The notes under the pieces were generated by a model. It searched no databases and was not told the origin of the DNA. It worked only from the letters and a program-made list of their open reading frames with translations. The translations under genes were made by a program, and so were the position numbers. Of a DNA stretch of 64,000 nucleotides, positions 8,456 through 17,440 are shown piece after piece (position 1 is the first letter of the stretch; the number at the start of each line of letters is the position of its first letter). Origin of the DNA: Methylobacterium sp. AMS5 (lineage in GTDB: Bacteria; Pseudomonadota; Alphaproteobacteria; Rhizobiales; Beijerinckiaceae). Where the stretch lies: contig NZ_CP006992.1 of the NCBI RefSeq assembly GCF_001542815.1, positions 850,001 through 914,000 on the forward strand, in the 5' to 3' direction.

Positions 8456-9751
8456 ATGATGAATACAATTTCTGATCGTACGCGGTGGATCCAGCTCGGC
8501 CTGGGTCTCCTCGTCATGATGACGATCTCCAGTCCGCAATATGTCTGGACGCTGTTCGTGAAGCCGTTCCAGGCGACCACCGGCGCGAGCCTCGCCGCCG
8601 TGCAGGTCGCCTTCACGATGCTGATCGTGCTCCAGACCTTCTTCTCGCCGGTGCAGGGCTGGCTGATCGAGCGATTCAGCGCCAAGGCCATGATCGCCCT
8701 CGGCGCCGCCCTGTCGGGGCTTGGCTGGGTCGCGGCCTCCTACACCGACACGCTGTGGGGCCTCTACGCGACCTACGGCCTGCTCTGCGGCCTCGGCACC
8801 GGCATCGTCTATGTCGGCGTGGTCGGGCTGATGGTGCGCTGGTTCCCCGAGCGGCGCGGCTTCGCGGCCGGCGTCGTGGCAGCGGGCTACGGCATGGGCG
8901 CGATCGCCACCACCTTCCCCATCACCGACATGATCGCGGCCTCGGGCTACCGCCACACGCTCTTCGTGTTCGGCGCGGTCATGGCCGTGATCGGCGTCGC
9001 CGCAGCGCTCGGCCTGCGCACGCCGAAGGCTGGCGAGACCCCCGCCATCCCCGCCGACAAGGTGGCGAGCGCCGCCCGCGACGTGGCCCCGGCTCAGATG
9101 CTGAAGACCCCGCTATTCTGGCTGATGTTCGCCATGATGGCGATGATGTCGACCGGCGGCCTGATGGTGGTCGCGCAGTTCTCCGCCTTCGCCAAGGAAT
9201 TCGGCGTCGCCGACGCCATGGTGTTCGGCTTTGCCGCACTCCCTTTCGCGCTCACCTTCGACCGCATCACCAACGGCCTGACGCGCCCCTTCTTCGGCTG
9301 GGTCTCGGACCATGTCGGCCGCGAGAACACCATGGCGGTGGCCTTTGCGCTCGAAGCCGTCGCCATCGGCCTGCTGCTGATGTTCCGTGAGAACGCCTAC
9401 GCCTTCGCCCTCCTCTCGGGCGTCGTGTTCTTCGCCTGGGGCGAGATCTTCTCGCTCTTTCCCTCGACGCTCACCGACACCTTCGGCACCAAGCACGCGA
9501 CGACGAATTACGGCTTCCTCTACATGGCCCAGGGCGTGGGCTCGCTGCTCGGCGGCCCCGTCGCCGCGCTGATCCACGACGCGCTCGGAAGCTGGGTGCC
9601 GGTCTTCGGCATCGCCATCGGCCTCGACCTCGTGGTGGCGGCGCTCGCGTGGTTCGTGCTCAAGCCCGCCCGTCGCGCCTATCTCGGCGTGCCCGGACCG
9701 GCCGTGCCGGAGATGGCCGCGCCGCTGGCCGCCCGCCCGGCGGTGGGCTGA
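8456..9751 (+). CDS. MFS transporter, oxalate/formate antiporter-like
   Basis: Twelve-helix major facilitator permease of 431 residues, closest in appearance to the OxlT oxalate:formate antiporter family. Typical features are the opening RWIQLGLGLLVMMTISSPQYVWTLF, the loop 2-3 region WLIERFSAKAMI, and the loop with RWFPERRGFAAGVVAAGYGMGA. The C-terminal half begins around LFWLMFAMMAMMSTGGL. Start ATG at 8456 (a second ATG follows immediately) has a good AGGGGAG site. It is followed by a strong intrinsic terminator at 9803-9840, so it closes a transcription unit. Substrate could be oxalate, formate or another monocarboxylate; no oxalate-degrading genes are in the window. Confidence 0.85.
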   Translation: MMNTISDRTRWIQLGLGLLVMMTISSPQYVWTLFVKPFQATTGASLAAVQVAFTMLIVLQTFFSPVQGWLIERFSAKAMIALGAALSGLGWVAASYTDTLWGLYATYGLLCGLGTGIVYVGVVGLMVRWFPERRGFAAGVVAAGYGMGAIATTFPITDMIAASGYRHTLFVFGAVMAVIGVAAALGLRTPKAGETPAIPADKVASAARDVAPAQMLKTPLFWLMFAMMAMMSTGGLMVVAQFSAFAKEFGVADAMVFGFAALPFALTFDRITNGLTRPFFGWVSDHVGRENTMAVAFALEAVAIGLLLMFRENAYAFALLSGVVFFAWGEIFSLFPSTLTDTFGTKHATTNYGFLYMAQGVGSLLGGPVAALIHDALGSWVPVFGIAIGLDLVVAALAWFVLKPARRAYLGVPGPAVPEMAAPLAARPAVG

Positions 9752-9802
9752 GGCGCAAGTCCGATCCCAGCCCCTGGCCGTTCCGGCCGGGGGCGCGTAA
9801 CG

Positions 9803-9840
9803 AAGTCCGCGAGACGGCTCCCGTCATCGCGGACTTTTTT
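9803..9840 (+). terminator. rho-independent terminator after MFS gene
   Basis: Perfect 10-bp stem AAGTCCGCGA (9803-9812) with TCGCGGACTT (9827-9836), extended inside by GACGG/CCGTC (9813-9817 with 9821-9825) to a long hairpin, followed by T residues to 9840. A second GC-only hairpin (CCCTGGCCG/CGGCCGGGG) lies just before it near 9772-9793. It separates the MFS gene from cobL. Confidence 0.85.
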
Positions 9841-9871
9841 GCATGCAATCGACGCTGCGGCAGCCGCCGCC

Positions 9872-11107
9872 ATGACGGCGCCGTCACTTGTGCCTGATCA
9901 CGCCCCCTGGCTCGCCGTCGTCGGCATCGGCGAGGACGGGCGGGCGGGCCTTTCGCCCGCCGCCGCCGCCGCTCTCGATACGGCGGAAGTCGTCTATGGC
10001 GGGCGACGCCACCTCGCCCTGGCGGCGCCGCTGGCCGCCGAGACCCGGCCCTGGCCGAGCCCGATCGACACGGCCTATCCCGGCATCCTGGCGCGACGCG
10101 GCCGGCCGACCTGCATCCTCGCCACCGGCGATCCGTTCCATTACGGGATCGGCGCCGAACTGGCCCGGCTGGTGCCGGCGCACGAGATCCGCGCCTTCCC
10201 GCAGCCCTCCGCCTTCAGCCTCGCCGCGGCCCGGCTCGGCTGGTCGCTGCCCGAGACCGCCTGCCTCACCCTGCACGGACGCGACCTGTTCGGCATCGTG
10301 CCGCATCTCCAGCCCGGCGCCCGCATTCTCGCCCTGTCCTGGGACGGCGCGACGCCCGCGGCCGTCGCGCATCTCCTGGCCGAGCGCGGCTGCGGCGGTT
10401 CGCGACTGACCGTGCTCGAAGCCATGGGCGGCCCGAATGAGCGGGTTCGCGAGGCGCGCGCGGAAAACTTCGATCTGAGCGAGGTCGCCGCCCTGAACAC
10501 TCTCGCGGTCGCGGTGGAAGCGGCGCCCGGCGCCCGGATCGTGCCGCTGAGCCCCGGCCTCGACGATGCATGGTTCGAGAATGACGGCCAGCTCACCAAA
10601 GCCGAGATCCGCGCGGTGACGCTCGCGGCCCTGCGCCCACGGGCCGGCGAGACCCTGTGGGATCTCGGGGCCGGCGCCGGCTCGGTCTCGATCGAGTGGT
10701 GCCTGCGCCATCCCGCCAACCGCGCCGTCGCGGTGGAGCGCCGCCCGGACCGGGCGGAGCGGATCGCCCGCAACGCGCGGGCGCTCGGCGTCGCGCCCCG
10801 CCTGCAGGTCGTCGTCGGTGCCTCGCTCGCGGCTTTGTCCGCCCTCCCCTCCCCTCGGGCGGTCTTCGTCGGCGGCGGCGGCGCCGAGCCCGGCCTGCTC
10901 GCCGCCTGCCGGGAGGCGCTCCCGCACGATGGCCGCTGTGTTGCCAACGCCGTCACCCTGGAGGGCGAGGCCGCCCTGCTCGCGGCCTTCAGTGAGGCCG
11001 GCGGCGCCCTGCGCCGGCTCTCGGTCGCCCACGCGGTGCCGGTCGGCGGCCTCACCGGCTGGCGCCCGGCCATGCCGATCACGCAGTGGGTCTGGACGAA
11101 GCCGTGA
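9872..11107 (+). CDS. cobL: precorrin-6Y C5,15-methyltransferase (decarboxylating)
   Basis: Bifunctional enzyme of the aerobic cobalamin pathway that methylates C5 and C15 of precorrin-6Y and decarboxylates the C12 acetate to give precorrin-8. The N-terminal half is a CbiE-type tetrapyrrole methylase domain (LAVVGIGEDGRAGLSPAA; LATGDPFHYGIG); the C-terminal half is a CbiT-type SAM Rossmann domain (WDLGAGAGSVSIEW, then AVAVERRPDRAERIARNA). From the ATG at 9872 it has 411 residues, about the usual length; no good ribosome-binding site is visible and a GTG a few codons downstream is an alternative. The stop overlaps the cobE start in GTGA, implying translational coupling. Confidence 0.93.
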   Translation: MTAPSLVPDHAPWLAVVGIGEDGRAGLSPAAAAALDTAEVVYGGRRHLALAAPLAAETRPWPSPIDTAYPGILARRGRPTCILATGDPFHYGIGAELARLVPAHEIRAFPQPSAFSLAAARLGWSLPETACLTLHGRDLFGIVPHLQPGARILALSWDGATPAAVAHLLAERGCGGSRLTVLEAMGGPNERVREARAENFDLSEVAALNTLAVAVEAAPGARIVPLSPGLDDAWFENDGQLTKAEIRAVTLAALRPRAGETLWDLGAGAGSVSIEWCLRHPANRAVAVERRPDRAERIARNARALGVAPRLQVVVGASLAALSALPSPRAVFVGGGGAEPGLLAACREALPHDGRCVANAVTLEGEAALLAAFSEAGGALRRLSVAHAVPVGGLTGWRPAMPITQWVWTKP

Positions 11108-11511
11108 CCCCGCCCAGCGTCGTCGCCGGCATCGGCTTTCGCCGGGCGACGACGGCCGCGGAGATCGTTGCGCTTCTGCGCCGCGCCCTCGGTGAGGCCG
11201 GGCTCGCATCCGGACAGCTTGCCGCTATCGCGACGGCCGCGGACCGGGCCGGCGAGCCGGCGGTCCGCGAGGCCGCGGCCGCCTTCGGCCTCGCGCCGAC
11301 CGCCCTCGATGCGGCGGCCCTGACCGCGGTGGATGCGCGGGTCGTGACCCGCTCGGGCCGGATCGAGGCGAGCCGCGGCGTCGGCTCGGTGGCGGAGGCG
11401 GCGGCTTTGGCCTGCGCCGGCCCGGCGGCGCGCCTTGTCCTGCTCCGCATCGCCAGCGCGGGCGCCACCTGCGCCCTCGCCGTTGCGGACCGGGCGTCAA
11501 ACCTTCCTTAA
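11104..11511 (+). CDS. cobE: cobalamin biosynthesis protein CobE (CbiG C-terminal domain)
   Basis: A 135-residue CobE/CbiG_C protein. Members begin with a GIGFRR segment (here VVAGIGFRRATTAAEI) and bind or hand on corrinoid intermediates in the aerobic pathway; the exact role is not settled. The GTG at 11104 overlaps the cobL TGA in GTGA, which fixes the start better than the GTG 18 bases upstream. It ends 87 bases before the diguanylate cyclase gene, which is where the cob gene run is interrupted. Confidence 0.88.
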   Translation: MTPPSVVAGIGFRRATTAAEIVALLRRALGEAGLASGQLAAIATAADRAGEPAVREAAAAFGLAPTALDAAALTAVDARVVTRSGRIEASRGVGSVAEAAALACAGPAARLVLLRIASAGATCALAVADRASNLP

Positions 11512-11598
11512 CCGAGACATCGAAGAGGCCGCCCGGCGAAGGGAACCTTTCACGCGCTTGCGGCCAGGATGGCCGCGTGCAGCAGGGAGGGGCGGGCG

Positions 11599-12690
11599 GT
11601 GACGGACCTATCGGTTTCCACTCTGCAATTCACCGATTTCCTGGTGTTCGGCGCCTGCGCCGCGATCTTTCTCTGCGCGTGGCTGCTGCACCGGCAGAAG
11701 ACCTACTTCCTCTGTTTCGGGGCGAGCTACGCCGTCTGCGCGATCATGGCCGTGTGGTTCGTCGATTTCGGCTATTACGGCAGCATCTGGTCGCCGTTCG
11801 GCTGGTCGCTCGCCGGGGCGACCTTCTGGATCGGGCTCCGGCTCTTCGACGGGCGCGCGGCGGTGACGGGGCCGATGATCGGCCTGTTCCTGCTCCCGAC
11901 GGCGACGCATCTCGGGCTCACGCTCGCGGGCGGCAGCTCCACCCTGGTCAATGCCGGCAGCACGATCGCCTACGCCATCCACGAGGCCGCGGCGGCCGTT
12001 TATGTCTTCCGAAGCTCACCGCGGCGATCCCCGCTTCGCCACCTGATCGCCGGGGCCCTGCTCGCGATCGCGCTGGCGATCTGCCTGCCCCTGCTGCCGG
12101 TATCCGAGGCGTCGGTTCGCCTGTCCGTGATCGCCATCTTCATCGTCGATCACATCACCTCCATCCTCCTGACCACGGCGATTCTCGCCCTTGAGGCAGA
12201 GCGGGCCTATGCCGCCGTCGCGCGGATGGCACGGACGGATGCGTTGACGGGCGCTCTGAACCGGCAGGGCCTCGCAGCCGAGACCGGCGGCGTGACGGAG
12301 GCCGGCCTCATCGTCGCGGACCTCGATCATTTCAAAGCGATCAACGACCGGTTCGGGCATGCTGCGGGCGACGCGGTGCTGCGCGACTTCGCCGCGCGGG
12401 CAGCCGCCCTCCTGCCCGAGGGCGGCCATCTCGCGCGGTTGGGCGGCGAGGAGTTCGGAATCGTGCTGCCGGGGCGCGATCACAACGCGACGACCTATCT
12501 CGCCGAGCGCCTGCGCCGCGCGGTCGGCGGCGCGCCCGTCCCCTGGAAAGGATCGGCCGTTCCGATCACGGTGAGCATCGGCGTCGCGATGCTCGGGGCC
12601 GGCGAGGCCCTGAACGAGAGCCTGGAGCGTGCCGACAAGGCCCTTTACGACGCCAAGACCGACGGGCGGGACCGCGTCCGGGTCGCGTGA
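11599..12690 (+). CDS. membrane-bound GGDEF diguanylate cyclase
   Basis: Makes cyclic di-GMP from two GTP. About 210 N-terminal residues form six or more hydrophobic segments (a MASE-like sensor without recognised ligand site), followed by a GGDEF domain: ARTDALTGALNRQG at its start, DLDHFKAINDRFGHAAGD, and the active-site GGEEF at about residues 282-286. No RxxD inhibitory site is evident just upstream of GGEEF (residues HLARLGGEEF). The GTG at 11599 is preceded by AGGGAGG at good spacing; an in-frame ATG at 11569 would add 10 residues. It is inserted between the two cob gene pairs and is probably transcribed on its own or by read-through from cobE. Confidence 0.9.
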   Translation: MTDLSVSTLQFTDFLVFGACAAIFLCAWLLHRQKTYFLCFGASYAVCAIMAVWFVDFGYYGSIWSPFGWSLAGATFWIGLRLFDGRAAVTGPMIGLFLLPTATHLGLTLAGGSSTLVNAGSTIAYAIHEAAAAVYVFRSSPRRSPLRHLIAGALLAIALAICLPLLPVSEASVRLSVIAIFIVDHITSILLTTAILALEAERAYAAVARMARTDALTGALNRQGLAAETGGVTEAGLIVADLDHFKAINDRFGHAAGDAVLRDFAARAAALLPEGGHLARLGGEEFGIVLPGRDHNATTYLAERLRRAVGGAPVPWKGSAVPITVSIGVAMLGAGEALNESLERADKALYDAKTDGRDRVRVA

Positions 12691-12752
12691 GCGCGCCGCT
12701 CCGGAAGAAGGGGTGGGCGGGCACCGCTGCCACCTTCCGCGAAGCCCATCCC

Positions 12753-13661
12753 TCAGCCTGCCCGGTCGCCGCCCGACAGGCTGCCGATCCGCTCTGCGGC
12801 GAAGCGCTCGCGCAGCCATGAAGCGGCGGGGCCGCAGGGCCGCTGCTTGTGCCAGACCAGTTCCAGGGCGATGGGGCAGTCGCCCTTGTCGAACTGCAGG
12901 TCCGGCGTGGCGAGATACGGTGCGGTGAGGGACGAGGCGATGACGTGATCGGTGACGAAAGCCCAGCCGATCCCGTGTTTCACCATCTCCAGGATCACCC
13001 AGTGGCTCTCCACCCACCACACCTCGGCCGCCACCCGCAGACGGCGCTTCTCCGGCCCGTCGCTGCGCGCGGCGACAAGGATCTGGCGGTGGCGTTTCAG
13101 TTCCTCCCACTCCACCCGCGCCTTCGCGAGAGGGTGGTCGCGTCCGCAGACGAGCTTGAGCGGCACCCAGCCGATGGTCTGGAAGCCGAGTTCCGTCGGT
13201 AGGATCTCCTGGCGCCACATCACGCCGAGGTCGGCGGCGCCGGACTGCACCATGCGGCTGACATCCTCCATCAGCGGGAAGAGCAGCTCCAGTTCCACGA
13301 AGGGGAAGGCCTGAGCGAAGTCGGCGAAGAGGGCGCCGAGCGCGTGCTCGGGGTAGAGTTCATCGATGGCGACGACCAGCCGGTTCTCCACCCGCTGCTC
13401 CAGGCTGCTCGCCACGCCGATCAGGTGCTCGCGCCGGTCGAGCACCACGCGCGCCTCCGACAGCAGCCGCTCCCCCGCCGGGGTGAGCACCGGGTTCCGG
13501 CCGGTTCGGCTGAACAGCGCCAGCCCCAGATCGGCCTCGAGATTGGCCACCTGCGTGCTGACGGCCGATTGTGCCTTCCGCAGCACGCGGGCGGCACCCG
13601 AGAACGACCCGGCCTCGGCGGCCGCCACGAAGGCCTGGAGTTGGTCGAGCGAGACGGCCAT
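12753..13661 (-). CDS. LysR-family transcriptional regulator
   Basis: A 302-residue LysR-type regulator with the N-terminal winged helix-turn-helix (DQLQAFVAAAEAGSFSGAARVLRKAQSAVSTQVANLE) and a C-terminal LysR substrate-binding domain. It is divergent from the PACE efflux gene with 109 bases between the starts, the arrangement known for AceR/AceI and relatives, so it probably controls that gene and itself. The effector is unknown. Confidence 0.9.
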   Translation of the reverse strand: MAVSLDQLQAFVAAAEAGSFSGAARVLRKAQSAVSTQVANLEADLGLALFSRTGRNPVLTPAGERLLSEARVVLDRREHLIGVASSLEQRVENRLVVAIDELYPEHALGALFADFAQAFPFVELELLFPLMEDVSRMVQSGAADLGVMWRQEILPTELGFQTIGWVPLKLVCGRDHPLAKARVEWEELKRHRQILVAARSDGPEKRRLRVAAEVWWVESHWVILEMVKHGIGWAFVTDHVIASSLTAPYLATPDLQFDKGDCPIALELVWHKQRPCGPAASWLRERFAAERIGSLSGGDRAG

Positions 13662-13770
13662 TCATCTGATTTCCAGATACGTCCTAACTTGGCGATCGGG
13701 GTATCGCAGATAGAAGGCGGCGGACCAACCCAGACCTTCCGGGCCAATCCGGACCTTTCCAGGCCAATCC
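13662..13770. promoter_or_regulatory. divergent LysR/PACE regulatory region with 19-bp tandem repeat
   Basis: Short intergenic region between the divergent genes. It holds a spaced inverted repeat GATAC (13676-13680) / GTATC (13701-13705) and a nearby TATC-GCA-GATA (13702-13712), which are plausible LysR binding half sites. Directly upstream of the efflux-gene ATG there is an almost exact tandem duplication of about 19 bp: GACCTTCCGGGCCAATCC at 13733-13750 and GACCTTTCCAGGCCAATCC at 13752-13770. No Shine-Dalgarno sequence is visible. Operator assignment is inference. Confidence 0.4.
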
Positions 13771-14214
13771 ATGCGCACCACACGCGACCGTCTCCGTCAC
13801 GCCCTCCTGTTCGAGATGTTCGGCCTCGCGCTCATCATCCCGTTCGGCACGGTGCTGTTCGGGCTGCACGCCTCGGAGATGGGGGTGATCGGCGTGGGCA
13901 GCGCCATCGCCGCAACCGTCTGGAACTACGTCTACAATCTCGGCTTCGATCGCGTGATGCAGCGGTGGACCGGGCACACGCGCAAGAGCCTCGTCCTGCG
14001 GGTGGCTCACGCCGTGCTGTTCGAGGCCGGGCTGCTCATGATCCTGATGCCGCCGATCGCATGGTATCTCGGCATCGGCCTCGTCGAGGCCTTCGTCATG
14101 GATCTCGCGATCGCGGCCTTCTACGTGGCCTACGCCTTTCTCTTCAATCTGGCCTACGACCGGGTTTTCCCGCTGCCGGGCTGGGGCGAGGTCGCGGCGG
14201 AACCGTCCCGCTGA
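13771..14214 (+). CDS. PACE-family multidrug efflux transporter
   Basis: A 147-residue protein with two copies of the bacterial transmembrane pair (BTP, DUF2061) domain, each two helices, giving four membrane segments. The repeat signatures NYVYNLGFDRVM (first copy) and FNLAYDRVFP (second copy) are both present, and the N-terminus LRHALLFEMFGLALIIPF is typical of AceI. PACE proteins export chlorhexidine, acriflavine and polyamines using the proton gradient. It is divergent from a LysR regulator, as in characterised members. The ATG at 13771 directly follows a 19-bp tandem repeat. Confidence 0.9.
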   Translation: MRTTRDRLRHALLFEMFGLALIIPFGTVLFGLHASEMGVIGVGSAIAATVWNYVYNLGFDRVMQRWTGHTRKSLVLRVAHAVLFEAGLLMILMPPIAWYLGIGLVEAFVMDLAIAAFYVAYAFLFNLAYDRVFPLPGWGEVAAEPSR

Positions 14215-14294
14215 GCCGTCCTCCCTCAGCGCCCGGCCGTAACCTCGGCCATCGTCTCTCCCCAACGGGCGTCCCGATGCTGTAAGCGGGCGTC

Positions 14295-15095
14295 ATGACC
14301 GTCCATTTCATCGGCGCCGGGCCGGGCGCCGCCGACCTCATCACCGTGCGCGGCCGCGACCGGATCGCCGCCTGCCCCGTCTGCCTCTATGCGGGCTCGC
14401 TGGTGGCGCCCGAGATTCTGTCGTGGTGCCCGAACGGCGCACGCATCATCGACACCGCGCCGCTCGATCTCGATGCGATCATGAACGAGATCGGACGCGC
14501 GCACGCCGCCGGCCAGGATGTGGCGCGGCTGCATTCCGGCGACCTCTCGGTCTGGAGCGCGCTGGCCGAGCAGACCCGCCGGCTCGACGCGCTGGACATT
14601 CCCTACACGGTGACGCCGGGAGTTCCCTCCTTCGCCGCCGCCGCCGCCCTGCTGCGGCGCGAGCTGACCGTGCCGGGGCTGACGCAATCGGTGGTGCTCA
14701 CCCGCACCTCGGGCCGGGCGAGCCCGATGCCGGAGCGCGAACAGCTCTCCGCCTTCGCGGCCACCGGCGCGACCCTGGCGCTGCATCTCTCGATCCATGT
14801 GGTCGAGCCGACCTGCGCCGGTCTCGTCCCGTTCTATGGGCCGGATTGCCCCGCCGCAGTGGTGTTCCGCGCGACTTGGCCCGACGAGCGGGTGCTGACC
14901 GGGACGCTGGCCACCCTTCCTGCCTGCGTCCAAGCGGAGAAGATCGAGCGCACCGCCCTGATCCTGGTGGGACCGGCGCTCGACCCGTCGGATTTCCGTG
15001 AGAGCGCGCTCTACGCCCCCGATTACGACCGCCGCTTCCGCCCCCGCGGCGCGATCGGTGCCAGTGGCGCACCATCGGACGAGGCTGCCTCGTGA
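14295..15095 (+). CDS. cobM: precorrin-4 C11-methyltransferase
   Basis: Tetrapyrrole methylase of the aerobic cobalamin pathway that adds the C11 methyl group to precorrin-4, giving precorrin-5. The 266-residue sequence opens with [20 protein letters not shown] and contains [26 protein letters not shown] and VVLTRTSGR, all hallmark CobM/CbiF segments. It overlaps cobB by four bases (GTGA), so the two are translationally coupled. About 80 bases separate it from the PACE gene, so it likely has its own promoter or reads through. I saw no B12 riboswitch upstream. Confidence 0.95.
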   Translation: MTVHFIGAGPGAADLITVRGRDRIAACPVCLYAGSLVAPEILSWCPNGARIIDTAPLDLDAIMNEIGRAHAAGQDVARLHSGDLSVWSALAEQTRRLDALDIPYTVTPGVPSFAAAAALLRRELTVPGLTQSVVLTRTSGRASPMPEREQLSAFAATGATLALHLSIHVVEPTCAGLVPFYGPDCPAAVVFRATWPDERVLTGTLATLPACVQAEKIERTALILVGPALDPSDFRESALYAPDYDRRFRPRGAIGASGAPSDEAAS

Positions 15096-16417
15096 CCCCC
15101 GCCCCCGGCCTCCTCGTCGCGGCGCCGCGCTCCGGTTCCGGCAAGACCACGGTGACGCTCGCGCTGATGCGGGCACTGCGCCGCCGCGGCGTGGCGATCC
15201 GCGGCGCAAAATGCGGGCCGGACTACATCGACCCCGCCTTCCACGAGGCGGCGACGGGCCTGCCCAGCCTCAACCTCGACAGCTTCGCCATGCCGGACGC
15301 GCTGCTCGATGCCTGCGCGGGCCTGAGCGCGCGTGAGGCCGATCTCGTCGTCGCCGAGGGCTCGATGGGCCTGCATGACGGCATCGTCGCGGGCGAGGGC
15401 CGCACGGGCGCCAACGCCGATATCGCCGCGCGCTACGGCTGGCCGGTGATTCTGGTGCTCGACGTGTCGGGTGCCGCGCAATCGGCGGCGGCCGTGGCGC
15501 TCGGCTGCGCGGCCTACGATTCGCGCATCCGGATCGCGGGCGTGATCCTCAACAAGGTCGCGAGCCCGCGTCACCGCCGTCTGGTGGAGGCAGGGCTGTC
15601 GCGGGTGGGCCTACCGGTGCTCGGCGCCTTCCCGCGCGAGGCGGGCCTCGTCCTGCCCGAGCGCCATCTCGGCCTCGTCCAGGCCGGCGAGACCGCCGAC
15701 CTCCACGCCCGCCTCGACCGGCTCGCCGATCTCGCGGAAACCGCCCTCGACCTCGACGCGATCCTTGCCGTGGCCGGCGGGCACGCCCCCGTCGCAACCG
15801 ATGGCCTGCCGAGGCCGCCGGCACAGCGGATCGCGGTGGCGCGGGACGCCGCCTTCTCGTTCCTCTATCCGCACATGCTGGCCGGCTGGCGTGCGGCCGG
15901 CGCCGAGATCGTGCCGTTCTCGCCGCTGGAAGACGAGGCGCCGGGGGCCGATTGCGACGCCTGCTGGCTGCCCGGCGGCTACCCCGAACTGCATGCGGGC
16001 CGGCTCGCGGCGGCACAAAGCTTCCTCGGCGGCCTGCGGGACTTCGCGCAGACACGGCCGGTCCACGGCGAGTGCGGCGGCTACATGGTTCTGGGCGAGA
16101 GCCTGGAGGATGCGGACGGGTTCACCCATCCGATGTGCGGGCTGCTGCCGGTCGCGACCTCGTATCGGCGGCGCAAGCTCCATCTCGGCTACCGCGTCGC
16201 GCATCTCCTCGACGACGGGCTGCTCGGCGTCGCCGGCACGCGCCTCGTCGGGCACGAGTTCCATTACGCGAGCGAACTCACGCCGGCCCCGGGGGACGAC
16301 CTCGCGCTCGCGCGGGTGACGGATGCGGAAGGGGTACCGCTCGGCCTCGCCGGCCACCGCCGGGGCCGCGTCACGGGCAGCTTCTTCCATCTGATCGCCG
16401 GAACGGCGGACGCATGA
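15092..16417 (+). CDS. cobB: hydrogenobyrinic/cobyrinic acid a,c-diamide synthase
   Basis: ATP- and glutamine-dependent amidotransferase that amidates the a and c acetate side chains of the corrin ring. The N-terminal dethiobiotin-synthetase-like domain has the P-loop [11 protein letters not shown] (about residues 10-20) and [14 protein letters not shown]; the C-terminal triad glutaminase domain has the Cys nucleophile in [11 protein letters not shown] and the final family block RVTGSFFHL. The length of 441 residues is normal. It starts at a GTG overlapping the cobM stop. Cytosolic. Confidence 0.95.
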   Translation: MTPAPGLLVAAPRSGSGKTTVTLALMRALRRRGVAIRGAKCGPDYIDPAFHEAATGLPSLNLDSFAMPDALLDACAGLSAREADLVVAEGSMGLHDGIVAGEGRTGANADIAARYGWPVILVLDVSGAAQSAAAVALGCAAYDSRIRIAGVILNKVASPRHRRLVEAGLSRVGLPVLGAFPREAGLVLPERHLGLVQAGETADLHARLDRLADLAETALDLDAILAVAGGHAPVATDGLPRPPAQRIAVARDAAFSFLYPHMLAGWRAAGAEIVPFSPLEDEAPGADCDACWLPGGYPELHAGRLAAAQSFLGGLRDFAQTRPVHGECGGYMVLGESLEDADGFTHPMCGLLPVATSYRRRKLHLGYRVAHLLDDGLLGVAGTRLVGHEFHYASELTPAPGDDLALARVTDAEGVPLGLAGHRRGRVTGSFFHLIAGTADA

Positions 16418-16559
16418 TGCGGGCGAGCCCCGTATCATGCCCTCCGAACGTCGGCAGAGAGTGCTCGGGGTAATGCGCTCTTCGACGTCGATGCCGGTTC
16501 GACGAGGGAGAGCACGAGGCCAAGCACCGGCCGCTGCCCATGCCGCCGCCCCGCTGCCG

Positions 16560-16988
16560 TCAGGCCGGCCGCGCCTCTACGGCGTCGACGACGACTTCCG
16601 GGTCCTTCTTGCGGCCGAGGCGGGCGGCGCTGCGCACGATCGCCAGAACCTCGCGGCGCATCTGATCGTCCTCGATCGTCGCGAAGGCCCGCAGCAGATC
16701 GACGGCCCCGTGCGCCCGCAGGAAGCCGAACACCTCTGTCTGCTCCTGGGCGGCGGCGCCATCGCCTTCCTCGAAGAAGGCGGAGACCGGGACCTCGAGC
16801 AGTCGTGCGATCTCGCGCAGGCGCCCGGCGCCAACACGATTCTGGCCCTTCTCGTATTTCTGGACCTGCTGGAAGGTCACACCCACCGCGGTCCCGAGCG
16901 CGGTCTGGCTCAAGCCGCGTGCCTTGCGCAGCGCGGTGATCCGGAGCCCGACGAGGCGGTCGACATCGGTTGTCTGTTTCGGCATCAT
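16560..16988 (-). CDS. XRE-family HTH transcriptional regulator
   Basis: A 142-residue regulator with an N-terminal Cro/CI helix-turn-helix (RITALRKARGLSQTALGTAVGVTFQQVQKYEKGQNRVGAGRLREIARLL, residues about 17-65) followed by a helical tail common in the alphaproteobacterial family (FLRAHGAVDLLRAFATIEDDQMRREVLAIVR). It is not obviously part of a toxin-antitoxin pair, since no partner gene adjoins it. It is divergent from the monooxygenase-like gene across a 450-base gap. Confidence 0.88.
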   Translation of the reverse strand: MMPKQTTDVDRLVGLRITALRKARGLSQTALGTAVGVTFQQVQKYEKGQNRVGAGRLREIARLLEVPVSAFFEEGDGAAAQEQTEVFGFLRAHGAVDLLRAFATIEDDQMRREVLAIVRSAARLGRKKDPEVVVDAVEARPA

Positions 16989-17440
16989 CTTACGACACGG
17001 TCCCTGTTCGATGTCGCGGACCGACCCAAGGACCTTAGGTCGGCAGCGCTTGAGCCTTGGCCAGCGTCTTCGGGTATCTCGAAACGCTTCTACTACCGGG
17101 TCAGGTCAGACAGATGCGTTTTGGAGGCAACCGTATCGCAGGGGTTTAGCCTAGCCGCAGCATCACCATGAAGTGCATACGCAATGCAAGAGCCTACCTG
17201 TTGCCGGATGAAAGTTTTCGGTTTTCCGATAGGTTTCTGTTCACTAGACGTTCCTGCAGCGAGATCGACGACTCCATCCGGAGTTTGCTGGGATTTCTCA
17301 CGAATTCGCTGAGGCAGCCCCCCTGCAAGCCACAAGCGGTGCGCAGGGCACTACCTCAGCTTACGATCGAAACTACGTAGAGTCATCATATTCGAGCGGT
17401 CGCGTCGGGGCCGGCTCGCTCAGATCGGGAGCGTCACGGC
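16989..17440. other. long lower-GC intergenic region
   Basis: About 450 bases between the divergent XRE gene and the monooxygenase-like gene, visibly richer in A and T than its surroundings (17170-17400). Two opposing short frames (17168-17380 plus, 17093-17335 minus) lack convincing starts or protein-like composition, and I do not call either. No terminator, tRNA or repeat of the two dispersed families was seen. It may hold a decayed gene or a transferred fragment. Confidence 0.4.

Noticed and set aside
5738..8956. Very long minus-strand open frame of over 1000 codons opposite the gamma-glutamyltransferase, methyltransferase and MFS genes
   Set aside because: Composition is that of a GC-rich antisense frame (Arg, Gly, His, Gln), no domain, and the plus-strand genes are clear.
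9752..9871. Possible cobalamin riboswitch before cobL
   Set aside because: The region is filled by two hairpins, one a terminator with T run; no B12-box-like sequence was seen.
17093..17380. Two opposing short ORFs (17168-17380 plus, 17093-17335 minus)
   Set aside because: No convincing ribosome-binding sites or protein-like pattern; they overlap each other and cannot both be real.
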